Shown here: piece after piece, positions 22,996 to 34,909 of the stretch | How the letters are laid out: every line of letters starts with the position of its first letter | How positions within the stretch are numbered: position 1 is the first letter of the stretch | Source of the DNA: Stictocephala bisonia | Lineage: Eukaryota; Arthropoda; Insecta; Hemiptera; Membracidae | Direction of reading: 5' to 3' | Assembly: GCA_035578905.1 (NCBI GenBank) | Contig: JAQJVL010000739.1 | Coordinates: 146,001 to 210,000 of the forward strand | Length of the DNA stretch: 64,000 nucleotides | Notes under the pieces: generated by a model | What the model was told of the DNA's origin: nothing | Seen by the model: the letters and a program-made list of their open reading frames with translations, nothing else | The model's database searches: none | Translations under genes and position numbers: made by a program

Positions 22996-24458
22996 TATTG
23001 TAACAGACACATCAAAACCAGTCATAATAATAGAGCTTGAAAGAGAAGATTGAGGAATTTTAGGATGGGTGTAGAGTGAACAGGATGGTTGACAGTTCAT
23101 AGGATCAGAGGAGCTTCTGGGTGGAGATGTTCTCATAGGTGAAGGAGATGTTGTGACAATAAGTAATACGTCGAAATGGTCTTAAAATTTTCCCTTAACA
23201 AGAGACATTGTTTAATCCTTTCATTCTCTCCATACTTGGCCAAAGGTTTCCCTTCACAATATATTTCAAACTCGAGGCAGAAAATGTCTCCTGCTGCTTT
23301 GAGCTCATAAGAAGTACCGTAAATCTCACATTTGAACTTTTCGGATATCTAATGTAGCTTATTGGAGAATTGCTGGCCTACCCACCGAGCAAAGAATATA
23401 AATAGAGAGGCTACATCTATCTACCTAGCATTACCGGCAGTGAAGCCAAATCCACCATTGAGTGGTGGGCCAGACGCGAAATATGCGGCCAAAAATGATA
23501 GAACATTTTAATGCGCACTTTTTAATCAAACTGCGTAGACACACTTAGAATCAACCTAAAATTACCAAATTTGGAACATAGAATGTGGTTTTGTGTTTTA
23601 CACTGATGGTAGTGTTAAATATTTTATATTATATTTATAATAAACAATAATATTTGAACAAATCTTTTGAATCATTGTTTGTGATACAAAAAAGTTAGTC
23701 TGCGAGGAAAATTTTTATTTTTTGGTTGGTTGGGTTTTGTCAGCGTCAAAGTTTTAGCATAATAGTTACTACGTAACATATATTTTTTGAAAAAAAATAC
23801 GATCATTGTATAAGACAATAACTTGGGTTAAATGAGGAGAGAAAAATCGACTTAGCACTGAGGTCTGGACACGGAAGGATACCACACTACGATTCGGAAG
23901 TACTGCAGCTGATTCTTCTGCTTTAATGGCACGTTTCTTAAGTCTCATATTTATATCGGTTAAATATTTCATGTTATTTATTGTTATCTTGTACCGTACT
24001 TAAAATAATTTAGTATTTATTTCATCTAAATAAATGTTATAAACAATTATTTTTCCCGCTTATAAGGCAAACTACCGCTTTACTTTTAGACTAAGGAAGT
24101 TTCAGTAAATGTACAACATTAAAATATATGTATTCTAACAAAAGATATATTATGTAAAAACACTTTTTACTGTAAATAGTGTTTATACCAATATTTTATG
24201 TTTACCTTTAAAATGTTCTAATTAAACGGTAAAGATATTGGTAGTAAGCTCTTTATTTATATTTTGTATAAATAATTCAAAAGCTCTTTATTTATATTTT
24301 GTGTACATAGTATACATAGAAATAGTGTCAATAGACTTATATGCTTTATGTTAGATATCCTGTGCTATGAAATAGACAGGTGGTCAAGTAAATATAATGC
24401 AGTAATACATCAATAATAGTAATGATTTTGTAATATGTAAGAGAGTTACTTAGGTTAA
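22996..24458. other. Spacer with unassigned frame and a dispersed repeat
   Basis: A minus-strand open stretch of about 70 codons (23126-23345) reads like protein (motifs YGTSYELKAAGDIFCLEFE and PLAKYGENERIKQC), but I cannot place it. It may be a remnant of a transposon ORF. Positions about 23380-23500 resemble the reverse complement of 34910-35035. The rest, 23510-24458, is AT-rich with no gene. Confidence 0.4.
23380..23500 (-). repeat. Dispersed repeat, copy A
   Basis: Read on the minus strand this gives TGGCTTCACT, then GCCTCTCTATTTATATTC and TTGCTCG. The copy at 34910-35035 has the same blocks in the same order on the plus strand (GCCTCTCTATTCATATTC and GTGCTCG). The function is unknown. 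Confidence 0.5.
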
Positions 24459-24460
24459 TA

Positions 24461-25550
24461 CAGGGTGCGGCAGCATAACTTCCTTTTTTTAAATGCGCGC
24501 CATTCAGTTAGTTGATGTCATAGCGGAGCGCTAGCGGTCTCGTTCAAGAGGGGGTACTGTAAAGTTTTGTCACGACACGGTTCAGTCGCCATCATGCGTT
24601 GGAATAGTGAGGAGCGTGCCTTTGCCGTTGAGGCCTACTTTTCAAGCGGATGTTCGGTTATTGCAACACAGCGTGCATTTCGGAATCGCTTTAATTTAGC
24701 CCCGTTGGCTCATTTTCATCCCTATAAGATAGCGATAGTGCAGGAACTTTCAGAACGTGACTTCAATTCTCGGATGAACGCGTGTGAGCTTCTTCTTGAT
24801 GTCGTTCCCGAGGGTGCTATTGTTTTTTTTTAGCGATGAAGCCCATTTTCATTTGTGTGGGTCGGTTAACAAACAAAACATGCACTACTGGGCTGACATC
24901 AACCCTCGAGAATTGCATCAAAGGCCTTTGCATTCACCCAAAGTCACAGTGTGGTGTGCAATTTCCTCAGCTGGAATTATTGGTCCCTGGGTTTTTGAGG
25001 AAAATGAGGTTACAGTGACAGTGAATTCGGACCGGTATGTAAACATGCTACAGAATTTTTTTTCCCATGGCTAAAAGAGTTGGATTTGGGGGACACTTGG
25101 TTCCAACAAGACGGTGCAACAACACACACTTCAAGAGCATCGATGGCTGTTTTGAGGGAACACTTTCCAGAGCGCCTTATCTCAATTAGAGGCGATCTGC
25201 AATTTGCTCTCCCGATCTGTCCCCTTGTGATTTTTTTTCTATGGGGTTTTTTGAAATCCCGTGTTTATGTGAAACGTCCAAGAACCCTACAAGATTTGAA
25301 GACCAACATCCAAGAAGAAATTGCCAACATAACACCTGCTATGCTAACAAGAGTCATGACAAACGCTAGAAATCGGTTTACGCAATGTATGGAGAATGAG
25401 GGACGTCACCTAACAGATTTGATCTTCAAAACAATGTAAATAAAAACTTTAGACATGTACCTACATTATAAAAAATAAATAAATATTTTCCAATGCATAC
25501 AATAGTTTTTATTGAGTTTTGAAAAAAGGAAGTTATGCTGCCGCACCCTG
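24461..25550 (+). mobile_element. Tc1/mariner-superfamily element, 1090 bp
   Basis: Inverted repeats of 29 bp are perfect at both ends (starting CAGGGTGCGGCAGCATAACT) and are flanked by TA on both sides (24459-24460 and 25551-25552), the target duplication of this superfamily. Inside is a single decayed transposase gene. The well-preserved TIRs against a damaged gene suggest a fairly recent insertion of an already defective copy, or later decay with chance TIR survival. Confidence 0.93.
24594..25439 (+). pseudogene. Mariner-like transposase, broken
   Basis: The product would cut and paste the element through a DDD/E catalytic triad. It begins MRWNSEERAFAVEAYF, the N-terminal helix-turn-helix of this family. 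Near residues 40-45 the sequence jumps to the region before the catalytic core, so much of the DNA-binding part is deleted. A frameshift at the T-run near 24830 separates it from SDEAHFHLCG, with the first catalytic Asp. WFQQDGATTHTS carries the second. A stop falls at about 25072 between the two. The third motif is scrambled: around 25205-25240 a different frame encodes SPDLSPCDFF while the main frame does not, so two opposite frameshifts surround it. The C-terminal part to 25439 is in frame. Confidence 0.9.
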
Positions 25551-25639
25551 TATTATTTAAATCCCATATATTAAATTAATTATTATTAAATTAAATGGGT
25601 GTGAAACTAATATATACATTTCGAAGGGGGTAAAAGAAT

Positions 25640-26076
25640 TCCTCCAACAACTAACAAGTTAAGATTGTTTTGTAACAGGTATTCCTTTAAATGTGTTTTG
25701 AACTAATTTAGATTTTTTCTTGTTTTAAATGTATCAGTAAATGCCTTAGAAACCTGTTACCCATTTACGTTGGTTTTTTTTCAAAAAACTTTAATCTATG
25801 GTGCTCTTCTATCATTTCCCTCTTTTTCCTAGTATTGTAAGAATGGGTCTGATTATTACATGAATTATAGTTTACTGAGTATATTTGTACTATCATTATT
25901 GAATCAAATATATACTGCCCATAAACAGTTAGTATTTTTAAATTACTGATTTGTTCCTTTACTGATTCATTAAATTTAAGTTTTAACATAATTCTTAACG
26001 CCCTTTTCTGTTGCTTTAATATTCTATTCATATTAGTTTTTGTTGCTAAATCCGTATAAACATACACCAAATTCAA
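25640..26076 (-). pseudogene. LINE ORF2 C-terminal fragment
   Basis: The frame (25765-26076) contains LKQQKRALRIMLKL and SHSYNTRKK-like motifs (QTHSYNTRKK), which are typical of the post-RT domain of LINE ORF2. It is cut at its upstream end by the (GAATT)n tail of the next LINE piece, so the two copies abut or one inserted into the other. No RT core is present. Confidence 0.75.
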
Positions 26077-27240
26077 TTCAATTCAAATTCTCTTTATTTA
26101 TAATTTTGTACAAAATACAAATAAATGGCGTCATACAATCAATTAAGAAGTTTCTTAGTCTAGTACTTAAACATTAAACATTACTTACATCCTCAATACA
26201 GTATTGCTTTATGTATCATCAAACCTTTCCAATATTAAAATATTCTTCAATTGAGTAAAGAGGGGCTGCAATCATATATTTGTAAAGGACCTTTTTGAAT
26301 TTTCCATAAACTGCTTCCTTTTTAACAAAATTGGGAAGGGTAGTACTTTGCTCCTATATAAACTGAGTTTTTTTCAAAAAACTTTAATTTATGTGTGGAT
26401 AAAGAGTAATTTTGCCTATGTCTGGTACTGTAACTATGAGTATCACCCAGTAGAGGTAGAACCTGAATTTTGTTTCATGAATAATACGCAGTGATATATG
26501 AAGACTATAAATTGTCATTATCTCAAGATCCTTGAATAGGTATTTTACTGAGCACCCCCAGCGTAGTCTCAACATTACCCTTATAGCCTTTTTTTGTAAT
26601 ACCAGCAGTCTGTCCAGGTTCAGCCTGGATGTAGCACCATAGATGCTTATTCCAAAAGATATATTAGACTGAATATGGGCAAAGTACACCTTTTTTAGCG
26701 TTTCCAAATTACAAAAATGTCTTAATCTATACAAAGCATATATACCTGAAGAAACTTTATTTGCAATATGTTCCACGTGGTAATCCCAACTTAATGAACT
26801 ATCTATAATCAAGCCCAAACATTTAGTTTCAGATACCTTTTTAAGTTCAGTACCATCCATATTAATATTTATAGTTCTCTTTTCCTTACTATGTCTAGTA
26901 CCAAATTGAATGAAATTTGTCTTCAATAGATTTACTAAGAGATTGTGTTGTGAAAAGAAATTAGTAATCTTAGTAAACTTATCTATTGCTATCTCTTTTA
27001 AATCCGGTAGCAGTTTCCCTTTACTATTAGGTTGACATCGTCCCCATAGAGGCAAATATCATTACCTAGGTTATCCGAAATGATTGAAGGTAATCCCTTA
27101 ACGTAGCATAGAAACAGAAGTGGTCCTAAAATGGATCCCTGTGGAACACCATATTTGATTCCAAATGATATGTGAGAATGTATATAAGCGAAATAGATCA
27201 TTCTCAGAGTTTTAATATTTCAAAAGTGAGTCATTTTTGA
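26077..27240 (-). pseudogene. LINE ORF2 fragment, chimeric at its 5' side
   Basis: Reading down from 27240, RT motif B appears as YGVPQGSILGPLLFL, followed by a catalytic box that reads YGDD instead of the usual YADD/FADD. The thumb and C-terminal regions follow (ETKCLGLIIDSSLSWDYHV; LLVLQKKAIRVMLRLRWG), with remnants of the end domain to about 26230. The 3' tail is AATAAAGAGAATTTGAATTGAATT-like near 26070-26100. Just upstream of motif B, 27140-27235 encodes a second copy of a thumb segment (YFAYIHSHISFGI), out of order. Frameshift near 27010. It is inactive. Confidence 0.82.
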
Positions 27241-28440
27241 AAGTGCATAGAAGATGTTGAACTATCTCTTTTTAGTTCTTATTTGTCTGATAGGTACCAG
27301 TTTGTCAAACTAAGTGACCAGAGATCTGATCTCAAGATGGTGACAAGGGGGGTTCCCCAGGGCTCTGTCCTGGGCCCCTTCTTGTTCGTCGTCTTCATTA
27401 ATGACCTTCCAAAATTCTTACCCAACAAAAGCATCTTATATGCTGACGACACTACCTTGATGTGTTCTAGTAAACTTCCAGAGCTCAATTTTGTAATGAT
27501 GGACTATATGAAAGAGAGATCCTACCTTTGGTTTACTGCAAATAATCTAAGAGTTAATGAAGATAAGTCGGAGGATATAATTTTTAGCCTAGGTGTTAAC
27601 TCTGTTAATAAGTCCGTTAAGTTATTGGGTCTTCATCTTGACTCAAAGCTCACTTGGAGAGCACATACTGATATTTTATGTACTCGCCTATGTAGAGTTA
27701 TCTTTTTACTTAAGAAACTCAAACTTTGCACTAGTCCTAATTTAGTTTTAAAAGCCTATTTTTCTCTTTTCCATTCTCACCTTCTGTACGGCGCCCTTCT
27801 TTGGGGTGGGTCTAGTGGTGCTAAAGAGGTTTTCCTGTGCCAAAAGAAGGCTGTGCGTACAATTTTTAATATTAGTTATAAGGACTCTTGTAAACCATAC
27901 TTTATAGAATACGATATACTTACGTTTCCTTCCATTTTTATCTTACAGATTTTAATGTATGTAAAAGAAAACTTAGAATTATTTGATTTAAGAAGCTCAG
28001 TCCACAATCATTACACTAGAAACCAACAATCAATTGATCAGAAGTTTACTAGGCTATCTTAAACGCACTGTACACATCTTTATTTGGGCATAAAACTGTT
28101 TAATAAGTTACCATTAGTAGTAAGAGACATTTCTTGTAAAGATTTTAAGAAGTCTGTGACTAAATGGTTAAAAGGGAAAGCTTTTTATTCTGTAGAAGAA
28201 TTTTATTCCTGAAGTTTAAGTGATTGTATTTTTAACTGATTGTTTTTTTTTTTTTTTTTTTCATGTAATCTGTGCACTGTGGTTTTATGTGTCATGTACC
28301 AAATGATTTTATGAGCTGTTTTGTTTCGAGTCATTTTAAATGTATGTGTTCATTGGTGTAAACTATGCTCTGAGAAATTTAAATTTGTAACCTATTTATT
28401 ATTATTACTCTGAAGTTGTCAATAAAGATTCTTGATTCCT
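27241..28440 (+). pseudogene. LINE ORF2 3' fragment with intact YADD
   Basis: The longest uninterrupted LINE frame here (27283-28062) runs from SDRYQFV through GVPQGSVLGPFLFVVFINDL and the catalytic YADD (ILYADDTTLM). It continues to thumb motifs (SVKLLGLHLDSKLTWRAH) and the C-terminal domain with HNHYTRNQQ. A stop or frameshift at 28062 precedes the last 50 codons (LFNKLPLVVRD; FYSVEEFYS, ending near 28212). The short 3' UTR ends TGTCAATAAAGATTCTTGATTCCTGA. It is 5' truncated. Its 5' end meets the 5' side of the minus-strand LINE at about 27240. Confidence 0.88.
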
Positions 28441-28486
28441 GAATACACTTTTTGACAACATTCCATTCCAGGACCATCTCTTATTC

Positions 28487-28640
28487 TTATTCTTACATAT
28501 AAGACGCTGACACAACGTTGTGCGTATTTTAAGGCGAATATGAATGGTTTTTTATGAGTGTAGGATGAGTGTGGATGAGTGTAGTCTGGATCTCATTCCA
28601 GGTTAAGTGTTGATGTATTATAAAACATAGAAAATGTATA
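28487..28640 (-). mobile_element. SINE-tail-like fragment
   Basis: The first 80 bp match 11058-11136 almost exactly (GACACAACGTTGTGCGTATT and AAGGCGAATATGAATGG). In minus orientation they share ACACTCAT, TATTCGCC and GCGTCTTAT with the tail of the SINE at 15564-15850. No A or B box is seen, so this is probably a 5'-truncated copy. Confidence 0.5.
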
Positions 28641-28658
28641 TTTGTTTCATTATTAATA

Positions 28659-30480
28659 TCAATGATTATTACATGTCGTTAAAAGATTTCCTGATTTCCT
28701 GTCATGCTTTGTTTTAAAGGTTACAGTTTTGGTCTTTTTCTCATTAATTAACAGATTATGATTTTTTAAGTAATTACAGATATTTTCAAGCTCTAAGTAG
28801 GAAATTAGTTCTACCTGTCCTAATGTTTTGCCAGACACTTTTAAATTTGAATCATCGGCATAAAGATAAAGTTGACTCATTGGTGTGTATGTGAGAGTTT
28901 CTCCGATATTAGTGAGATAGCATAAGAACAATAAGGGTCCCAATATGGATCCTTGAGGAACCCCAAATCTTATAGGTTGTTGTTTGGATTTGATTTTAAG
29001 TGATCTATTGTTTTGGGTAACATGTGTAATCTCCACAAACTGAGACCGGTCATTTAAATATGACTCAAACCAGTTCAGAGAACCCAATGATACTCCAAGA
29101 TTATGTAGCTTCCTTATTAGAATTGAAAATTTGACGCTATCGAATGCTCTCGTTAGATCCATAAATATCTCACCAACAAATTGACCACTATCCACCGAAT
29201 CAATCCCTAGTGTCCAGCTTATGTCCTTAATTATACTGGCAAAGTAAACATTAAACAGTTCAGTACTGTATGCGGATCAACAACATTGTGGTTACCATTA
29301 ATCAATTTAATATTCCTAACATGTTTATTTATTTTCTTATCACCCACCTCAAAGTTAATTATATTCCATACTGATTTCTGTATGTTAGAACTCCTATTAA
29401 CAATATTTTCAAAATAATTTGATTTTGTTTTATTTAATCTACTTCTATACTCCATTTTTTTGTTCTTTAATAATTTTTTCACCCCAGATGATTTATTTTT
29501 TTTCTATTTTCCTTTGTTAAACTAATTATTTCCATATGTTCGTATTTTAGTTCTTGTGTAATTCAGTCATTCTTACGTTTTATTTTAGAAACTAAACATT
29601 TTGGAAAAGCCTGATCAAATAAAAATTTTAATGAATTTATTAATTTATCGTATTTATTTTCTACTGGAGCTGTATAAATATCGTCCCATGTTTATTTTTT
29701 TAGGAGGATTTTAAAATAACTAAGGTTGTCTTGTGAACATTATCTTACTTTTTTTAAACTGATTTACTTTCATTTATATGCAATGTAGTATCTTGTATGT
29801 TTATGATTTGCCCATCATGATCTGACAAACAGGTGATAATACCCTCTACAACTATGTTAAAACTATCTAGTTTTTTCACCAGAAAATTATCAATTGCAGT
29901 TATAGAAGTATTACTTATTCTGGTTGGAAATACCACTAGATGTTTCATATTAAGACTTTACAATAAGCCATTAATTTTTTTAAATTTGTGCCCTTTTTAA
30001 AAAAATTGAAATTGAAATTACCATCTATTATTATGTGGGAAAACTTTTTACTATAATGCTCCATTACAATACTAAGCCGTCCTAGAAATGTTTCTAAATT
30101 TGAGGTGGGTGATCTATAAATGCCTATTACTAAAATCACAATGTTATCAACTCTATAACTTACTAAACAAATCTCAAACTGTTTTTCTTCAATCAAATAA
30201 TGTGCTAAAAGTGTTGATATAACCACCCTCTTCCATCTTACAATATCCTTACTTAGTACAACAACTCCACCTTTACTTGAAACTTTTCTAGCATACCAAC
30301 AATTGATTTTATAATTATTAATAGAAAGTCTTTCAAGTTCCTCATCTTTCATGGCATGCTCCGTTAGTATGACAATTTCAGGTTTTAGCTCATCTAAAAT
30401 TATTTCCAGTGGCTCTACTTTTGACTGTAAGTGATCTATATTCAGGTGAAATATTCTACAAATTAATTTATTTTTTAGTT
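28659..30480 (-). pseudogene. LINE ORF2: APE and RT, truncated and broken
   Basis: The APE part begins near 30460 (FHLNIDHLQSKVEPLEIILDEL), then EIVILTEHAM with the catalytic Glu and a SSKGGVVVLSKD stretch. The usual GDFN is altered to IIIDGNFNFNFF. From 29945 to 29500 the frame is broken several times (SDHDGQI near 29810 is a variant of the SDH motif). A spacer region of charged helices (KKLLKNKKMEYRSRLNKTKSNYF) occupies 29231-29482. RT begins near 29195 with FMDLTRAFDSVKFSIL, GVPQGSILGPLLFLCYLTNI and catalytic YADD (LYLYADDSNL), and stops at 28659. The product would have been endonuclease plus RT for target-primed insertion. As read it cannot function. Confidence 0.85.
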
Positions 30481-30752
30481 TTTTAATGCTAGTTTTCAGA
30501 CTATTTTCAAGAGAAGAATTATTTTTACAAACGTTGAATTTACCAAAATGTATCTTACTGATAACAGAACTAATTGTGCTATGAGTATGATTAAACTTCG
30601 CAGAAGAAGTGTCTTTGTCATTACAGGATAGTTTAAATCTTTGTTGCTTAAAACAAAAGATGAGTCTCCCTGTTGAGTGCTATAAACTAAGCTTAAATTA
30701 CTACCTAGATCACTTAAATTAACTTTTTTTACATAATCTGAATTAGATTGGG

Positions 30753-31850
30753 TTAAAAAACACTTCTCCCTAATTGACACTCATATACACAATTACTCTG
30801 CATTTTTTCACACACACAAACACTGGCCTGGTGTTGCTCTGATTGTATGTGACCCCCGGATGTATTAGCATCTACCTCCACCTGCAGGCTCCAATGATTG
30901 GCTGGGCTGGCTCCCTGGGTTGAAAGTTGGGTGCAGTTTCTCCCTCTCATCTCCGCTATTCATAATCGTAGTACAGAGACAAACTTTTGATTTTCAAGTC
31001 CGTTTCTCAATCTTCTGTTTCTAGTTGCCCTCTCATCTTGTACCATAATGTTGATTGTGGCACCAGTACTACGATGGAAATTAACGACATTCTTAGCAAA
31101 TACTTCAGGAGGAATTTGATCTCTTACGCAATCCATAGGGGAGCATATGAGTTTTTGTAATTTTTTAGCTTTAAAGTCTGATGTGAGATTTTTGACGCTT
31201 GATTACAGTCTTGAACTTCAGGTGGAATATCAAAAAAACCTTTTGGTGATGTCCATAGATAGCAGTGCCATTTTTATTACATTGGAGGGTCAGGTCATTG
31301 AATAATGTGTCTGATTGTTTAGGTCGCTCAAATTGCTTTTTGAATACAACTGCCACACCTCTACTCATCTGCTTTTGGCTCTTGAAATCCCCCGAAATAC
31401 TGAGGGCAAAAGCAACAGATGCTCTGTCTTGAGATTCGATTGCTTCTATCATATCTGATTCAATAATTTAAATGGGATCTGTTGTGTTACGTGCGATAGA
31501 TTCATTCACATGTATGTTCTTATGTCTTGAAGACATACCACTATACGTGTGTAGGTGGGCAGGTAGGTCAATACCTCTGTACATGTATGGGCGGGTGGGT
31601 GGGTTAATATCACTCTACGTGTTTGGGTGGGCTCACTCAGCTTGGGTTCCATTTCACGAGGAGATGTGAAAACTGCCCGTACATCCAATAGATCATTGTT
31701 GTCCTTCATGATTTCATGGCATACAAACTTTTTCCTTCTTCTATTAACATGAAGCCCGTGTTTAGTGTGATACTGTCGTTCGAGAAACCATAAGACCAGG
31801 AGCTTAACTTGAGGATTGTTACTAGATAGCTCCCTAATGATCATATTTCC
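30753..31850 (-). pseudogene. LINE ORF1 remnant: SGNH tail plus macrodomain
   Basis: Read from 31850 down, the first part (31506-31844) ends an SGNH esterase-like domain: QYHTKHGLHVNRRRKKFVCHEI, equivalent to RHGLHYNKAGKRLL in the other LINE. After a simple-sequence interruption near 31530-31640 comes a macrodomain-like region (about 30970-31452). Its evidence is ALSISGDFKSQKQMSRGVAV with VFKKQF, matching the MSKGIAVLFKKKFG-type core of Poa1/OARD1-like macrodomains, then a TAIYG strand, and KKLICSPMDCVRDQIPPEVF, matching their ...PRIGCGLD... loop region. Such domains bind or hydrolyse ADP-ribose groups. Frameshifts split it near 31215 and 31145. The tail to 30753 is low-complexity. Assignment to the macrodomain fold is an inference from motifs. 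Confidence 0.6.
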
Positions 31851-31859
31851 GTCTTTAAT

Positions 31860-34201
31860 TAATTGATTTACTTAATAGTTTGGAAACTTCGTTCGCAGTT
31901 TTCGTTCCATTTAAACTGTTTCCCTTTATGTAACAGTTGATGTAGAGGGTAAAGCAGGGTGGCTAGATCCTCTATGAATCTATTATTTCAGTTCACAGTA
32001 TCCAGGAATGAACGGAGTTCTTGTACATTTTGAGGCCTATGTGCATTCGTTATTGCTTTTATCTTATCTTCACTTTTATGTATACCATATTAATCAATTA
32101 CGTGCCCCAAGTATTGTATTTTCTTCAGTACAAATTTACATTTGTCACGATTCAGTCTTAAATTATTGCTTCTAATATTCTCAAATACTTTTGCTAGCCA
32201 GTCTAGTAATTCATCTTCTGATTTCCCTTGAATAATTATATCATCAAAAAGGCATTGAACTCTTTCTAGACCCTGAAGGATTCCATCCATTACTTTCTTT
32301 CTGCCATATGCCTGATTCAACCTTAACTCAACCTATTCACAGTATACTGTCCTTTATGTGTGCTCAATGTTTGTATTTTGGCATTTTCTACATCCATCTC
32401 TAAATGAAGAGGGATATATATATATACATTACTTAAGTCCAGAACGCGTCCACCATTCATCTGATTGAATATGTCCTAAATTCGAGGTATAGGATGATGT
32501 TCTTCCTTAATCTGTTTATTTACAGTAAGTAACCTTGAAATCAGCACATATCCTTACATTACCATTCGGTTTTACAACTGGTACAATTGTGGTACCCCAT
32601 TACGATTTTTCTGTCTTTGAAATGATACCTGCTTCCTCTAATAGATTAAGTTCATTTTCAACTTTCTATCTAAGTGCGTATTGTATTGGACGAGCCTTCA
32701 TGCATATTGGTCGAGCTCCTTCAATAAGTTGTAAATGCCCTCTCTTATCTGGTATTTGTCCAATTCTAGGTTCAAACAGATCATTGAACTTATCCATCAA
32801 TTCATCCAGTCTAGGGAGTTGAAGTGGTTTGTTTTAGTTCAGTCCAATTTAAACAAACTTCCCTGATCCAATCTCTTCCAAAAATATCATTTAAATTTTT
32901 ATTTACAATGTACAATTTACCTACAAAAGATTTATGCTTGTACAAACATTTGACGAAAATAACCCCTTTAGGTTTTATGATTTCATCTGTGTAGGTACTT
33001 AACTCTACGTTAGTATGAAATATTTTTTGTTTATATTTAGCTTCTTAAGGGCGGAGTAGGACAAAATACTGATCGCTACTCCTGTATCTAACTCCATTTT
33101 AACTGGTTGACCTTCCATTAGTACATTAACAAAAAACTTGTCATTTGATTTAGTGTGCATTTTATAAATTTTTAATTTTAACACTTGTCTCATTTTATTT
33201 GTTCCAGGTACCAAGAACGACTGTTTTGCTTTTTTTCTATCATCCATTTGATGAATTGTACTATTATGAATATTAATATCATGATTGTTAAGTAAATTGC
33301 TTTCGTTCTTAGCTAGTACCATTGTAGACGCTGTTTTTACCTCATCTTGGAAACCTTGATTTAAGTCTTCTTGTAATATTCTGGTTCTAATGTCACTGTC
33401 TTTAAGACCTCTAATAAATTGCATAAGTAGTAACGTGCTAGCAATGGATTTCTTACAATGTTGGCAGTTGAAATTACAGTCTGACGTCAATTTTTGAAGT
33501 TCAACGGAGTACACTCTTGTTGTTTCTTGAGATTTCTGTACTCTTGACAAAAATCTGTGTTGTAAAGCCCACTTACTTGGTTGAGGATCAACATAATTTG
33601 TTAAAACTATTACCAACTCATAGTAAGATTTGTCTAATGGACTCTCAGGAGCACATAAATCGTAAATTTTCTGGTGTAATTGCGGTGTTAGAGCATGGAG
33701 TAATTGTATACTTTATCTTTAGGTTGCATTCCGTGGCCATTTAAATCAAGAAACACTTCGAGACGTCTAATAAAATTTTTAAAAGTTTCGTCCTCTTGAA
33801 AAGTCACAAAAGATATTGCTGAGGTAGGTGCCCTCAATTTATGTTCTTGTGCCGAAAGCCTTTTCTTGAACAATTAATTCGCTTTCTACCATAAACTGCT
33901 CCAATCTGTCTTGTAAACAATCTAGCAGTTTGTAATATTTGTTTTCTATGTCCACCCTGTAATCTATCTCCTTGTCCAGTTCATCCTCTTCTGTTTTGAT
34001 ATCAATCCAATGTTGTACTTCATTGTATCTGCTCAAATAATCACATAAAACACTTATTCTTGACTTAATACCTTCTCTTGATAGATCATGTAGGTTCACT
34101 ATTAATCTCTCAGCTTTGGTTAACTGCCCTTTGATTACTGTTCTAGATCTTTCCAAATCAGACATAGTGTTTGGTTGGCTGTTTACATCCATTATGTACA
34201 A
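31860..34201 (-). pseudogene. Ty3/gypsy gag-pol, broken and truncated
   Basis: An LTR retrotransposon polyprotein read from 34201 down. An N-terminal helical region (33839-34201) is followed by a capsid-like gag (33005-33873) with FIRRLEVFLDLNG, PLDKSYYELV and QHRFLSRVQKSQETTRVY. The CCHC knuckle that should follow is not seen. A protease-like segment has MELDTGVAISILS with the catalytic DTG near 33080. RT follows from about 32800 with VPVVKPNGNVRICADFK and a catalytic box reading LFDDIIIQG, then LNRDKCKFVLKKIQYLGHVI and the start of RNase H (QFKWNENCERSFQTIK) near 31880. Stops and frameshifts occur between 32330 and 32540. It ends abruptly at the LINE, so RNase H is cut and no integrase or env-like gene is present. 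Confidence 0.85.
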
Positions 34202-34909
34202 AAAAGAATAAAACTATTAAACTAAACACAACTTCCTACAAAAAAGAAAAAAAACACAAAAAACAAACAAATACTCATCCTCGTCACCAATTATTAAATA
34301 CAACGTTGTTGAACCTTTTTATTCCCAAAAACAAACTTATTGTTGAACAGAATAAATTTTAGAAACATGCATACGACTAAATTAAATAAAATAAATAACA
34401 GCTGATCATCTGTTTTTAAATCAATATTACACACATAACAATTATAGACGAACATGAAATATAAATAAACGTTCAAATATAAAATTGATAATTATTTTGT
34501 GTAAATTGAGCCTATGTAAAATTGTATGGATTAAAAATATAGCAAAAATGATAGTTCTAGAAACATTACAATAAAACTTTGACATGATTTAAATACCAAC
34601 CTAACCAAACTTTAAAACTTGGTGGCTTTAAAAATTTACATTTTTGAAACATTTTTAATAGACAATTTACTTGTAATAAACATTATTGTAATGTACAAAT
34701 ATTATAATTATATAAATAATATATTACCTGTGATAGGTAATCCATCAATTTTTCCTTTGTTATTACAATCAAACACAATACAACGTTGTGGCATTTTATA
34801 AACTGATGACAAATATAAAAGGAATGACATATGTCTAACTAAAATGCAGGCAGGCACAGTCGCTGAGGAAATGAAAAAGCAGTGAAGGCTAGGAGCGCTC
34901 AGACGCTAG
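34202..34909 (-). other. Possible gypsy leader and LTR remnant
   Basis: The region upstream of gag is AT-rich. The primer-binding-site-like sequence at 34274-34290 places an LTR boundary near 34292. A direct repeat AATACAACGTTGT occurs at 34297-34309 and 34777-34789. No second LTR is available for comparison because the other end is lost, so LTR limits cannot be set. Confidence 0.3.
34274..34290 (-). other. Candidate primer binding site
   Basis: On the minus strand the sequence reads TTGGTGACGAGGATGAG, about 70 bp before the gag frame. It has the TGGTGAC/TGGCGAC form found at the tRNA primer site of many gypsy elements of the Mag type. The tRNA species was not determined. Confidence 0.45.

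Larger units (their letters stand above)
28650..31855 (-). mobile_element. LINE with macrodomain-bearing ORF1 remnant
   Basis: A non-LTR retrotransposon read from 31855 down: end of an SGNH esterase-like domain, macrodomain, APE endonuclease and RT. The RT ends near 28700 without thumb, C-terminal domain or tail, so the 3' end is missing. The 5' side begins abruptly at the broken gypsy element. Many frameshifts are present. Confidence 0.75.

Noticed and set aside
31860..34201. Endogenous retrovirus
   Set aside because: No integrase or envelope-like frame is present; gag, DTG protease and RT fit a Ty3/gypsy retrotransposon remnant.
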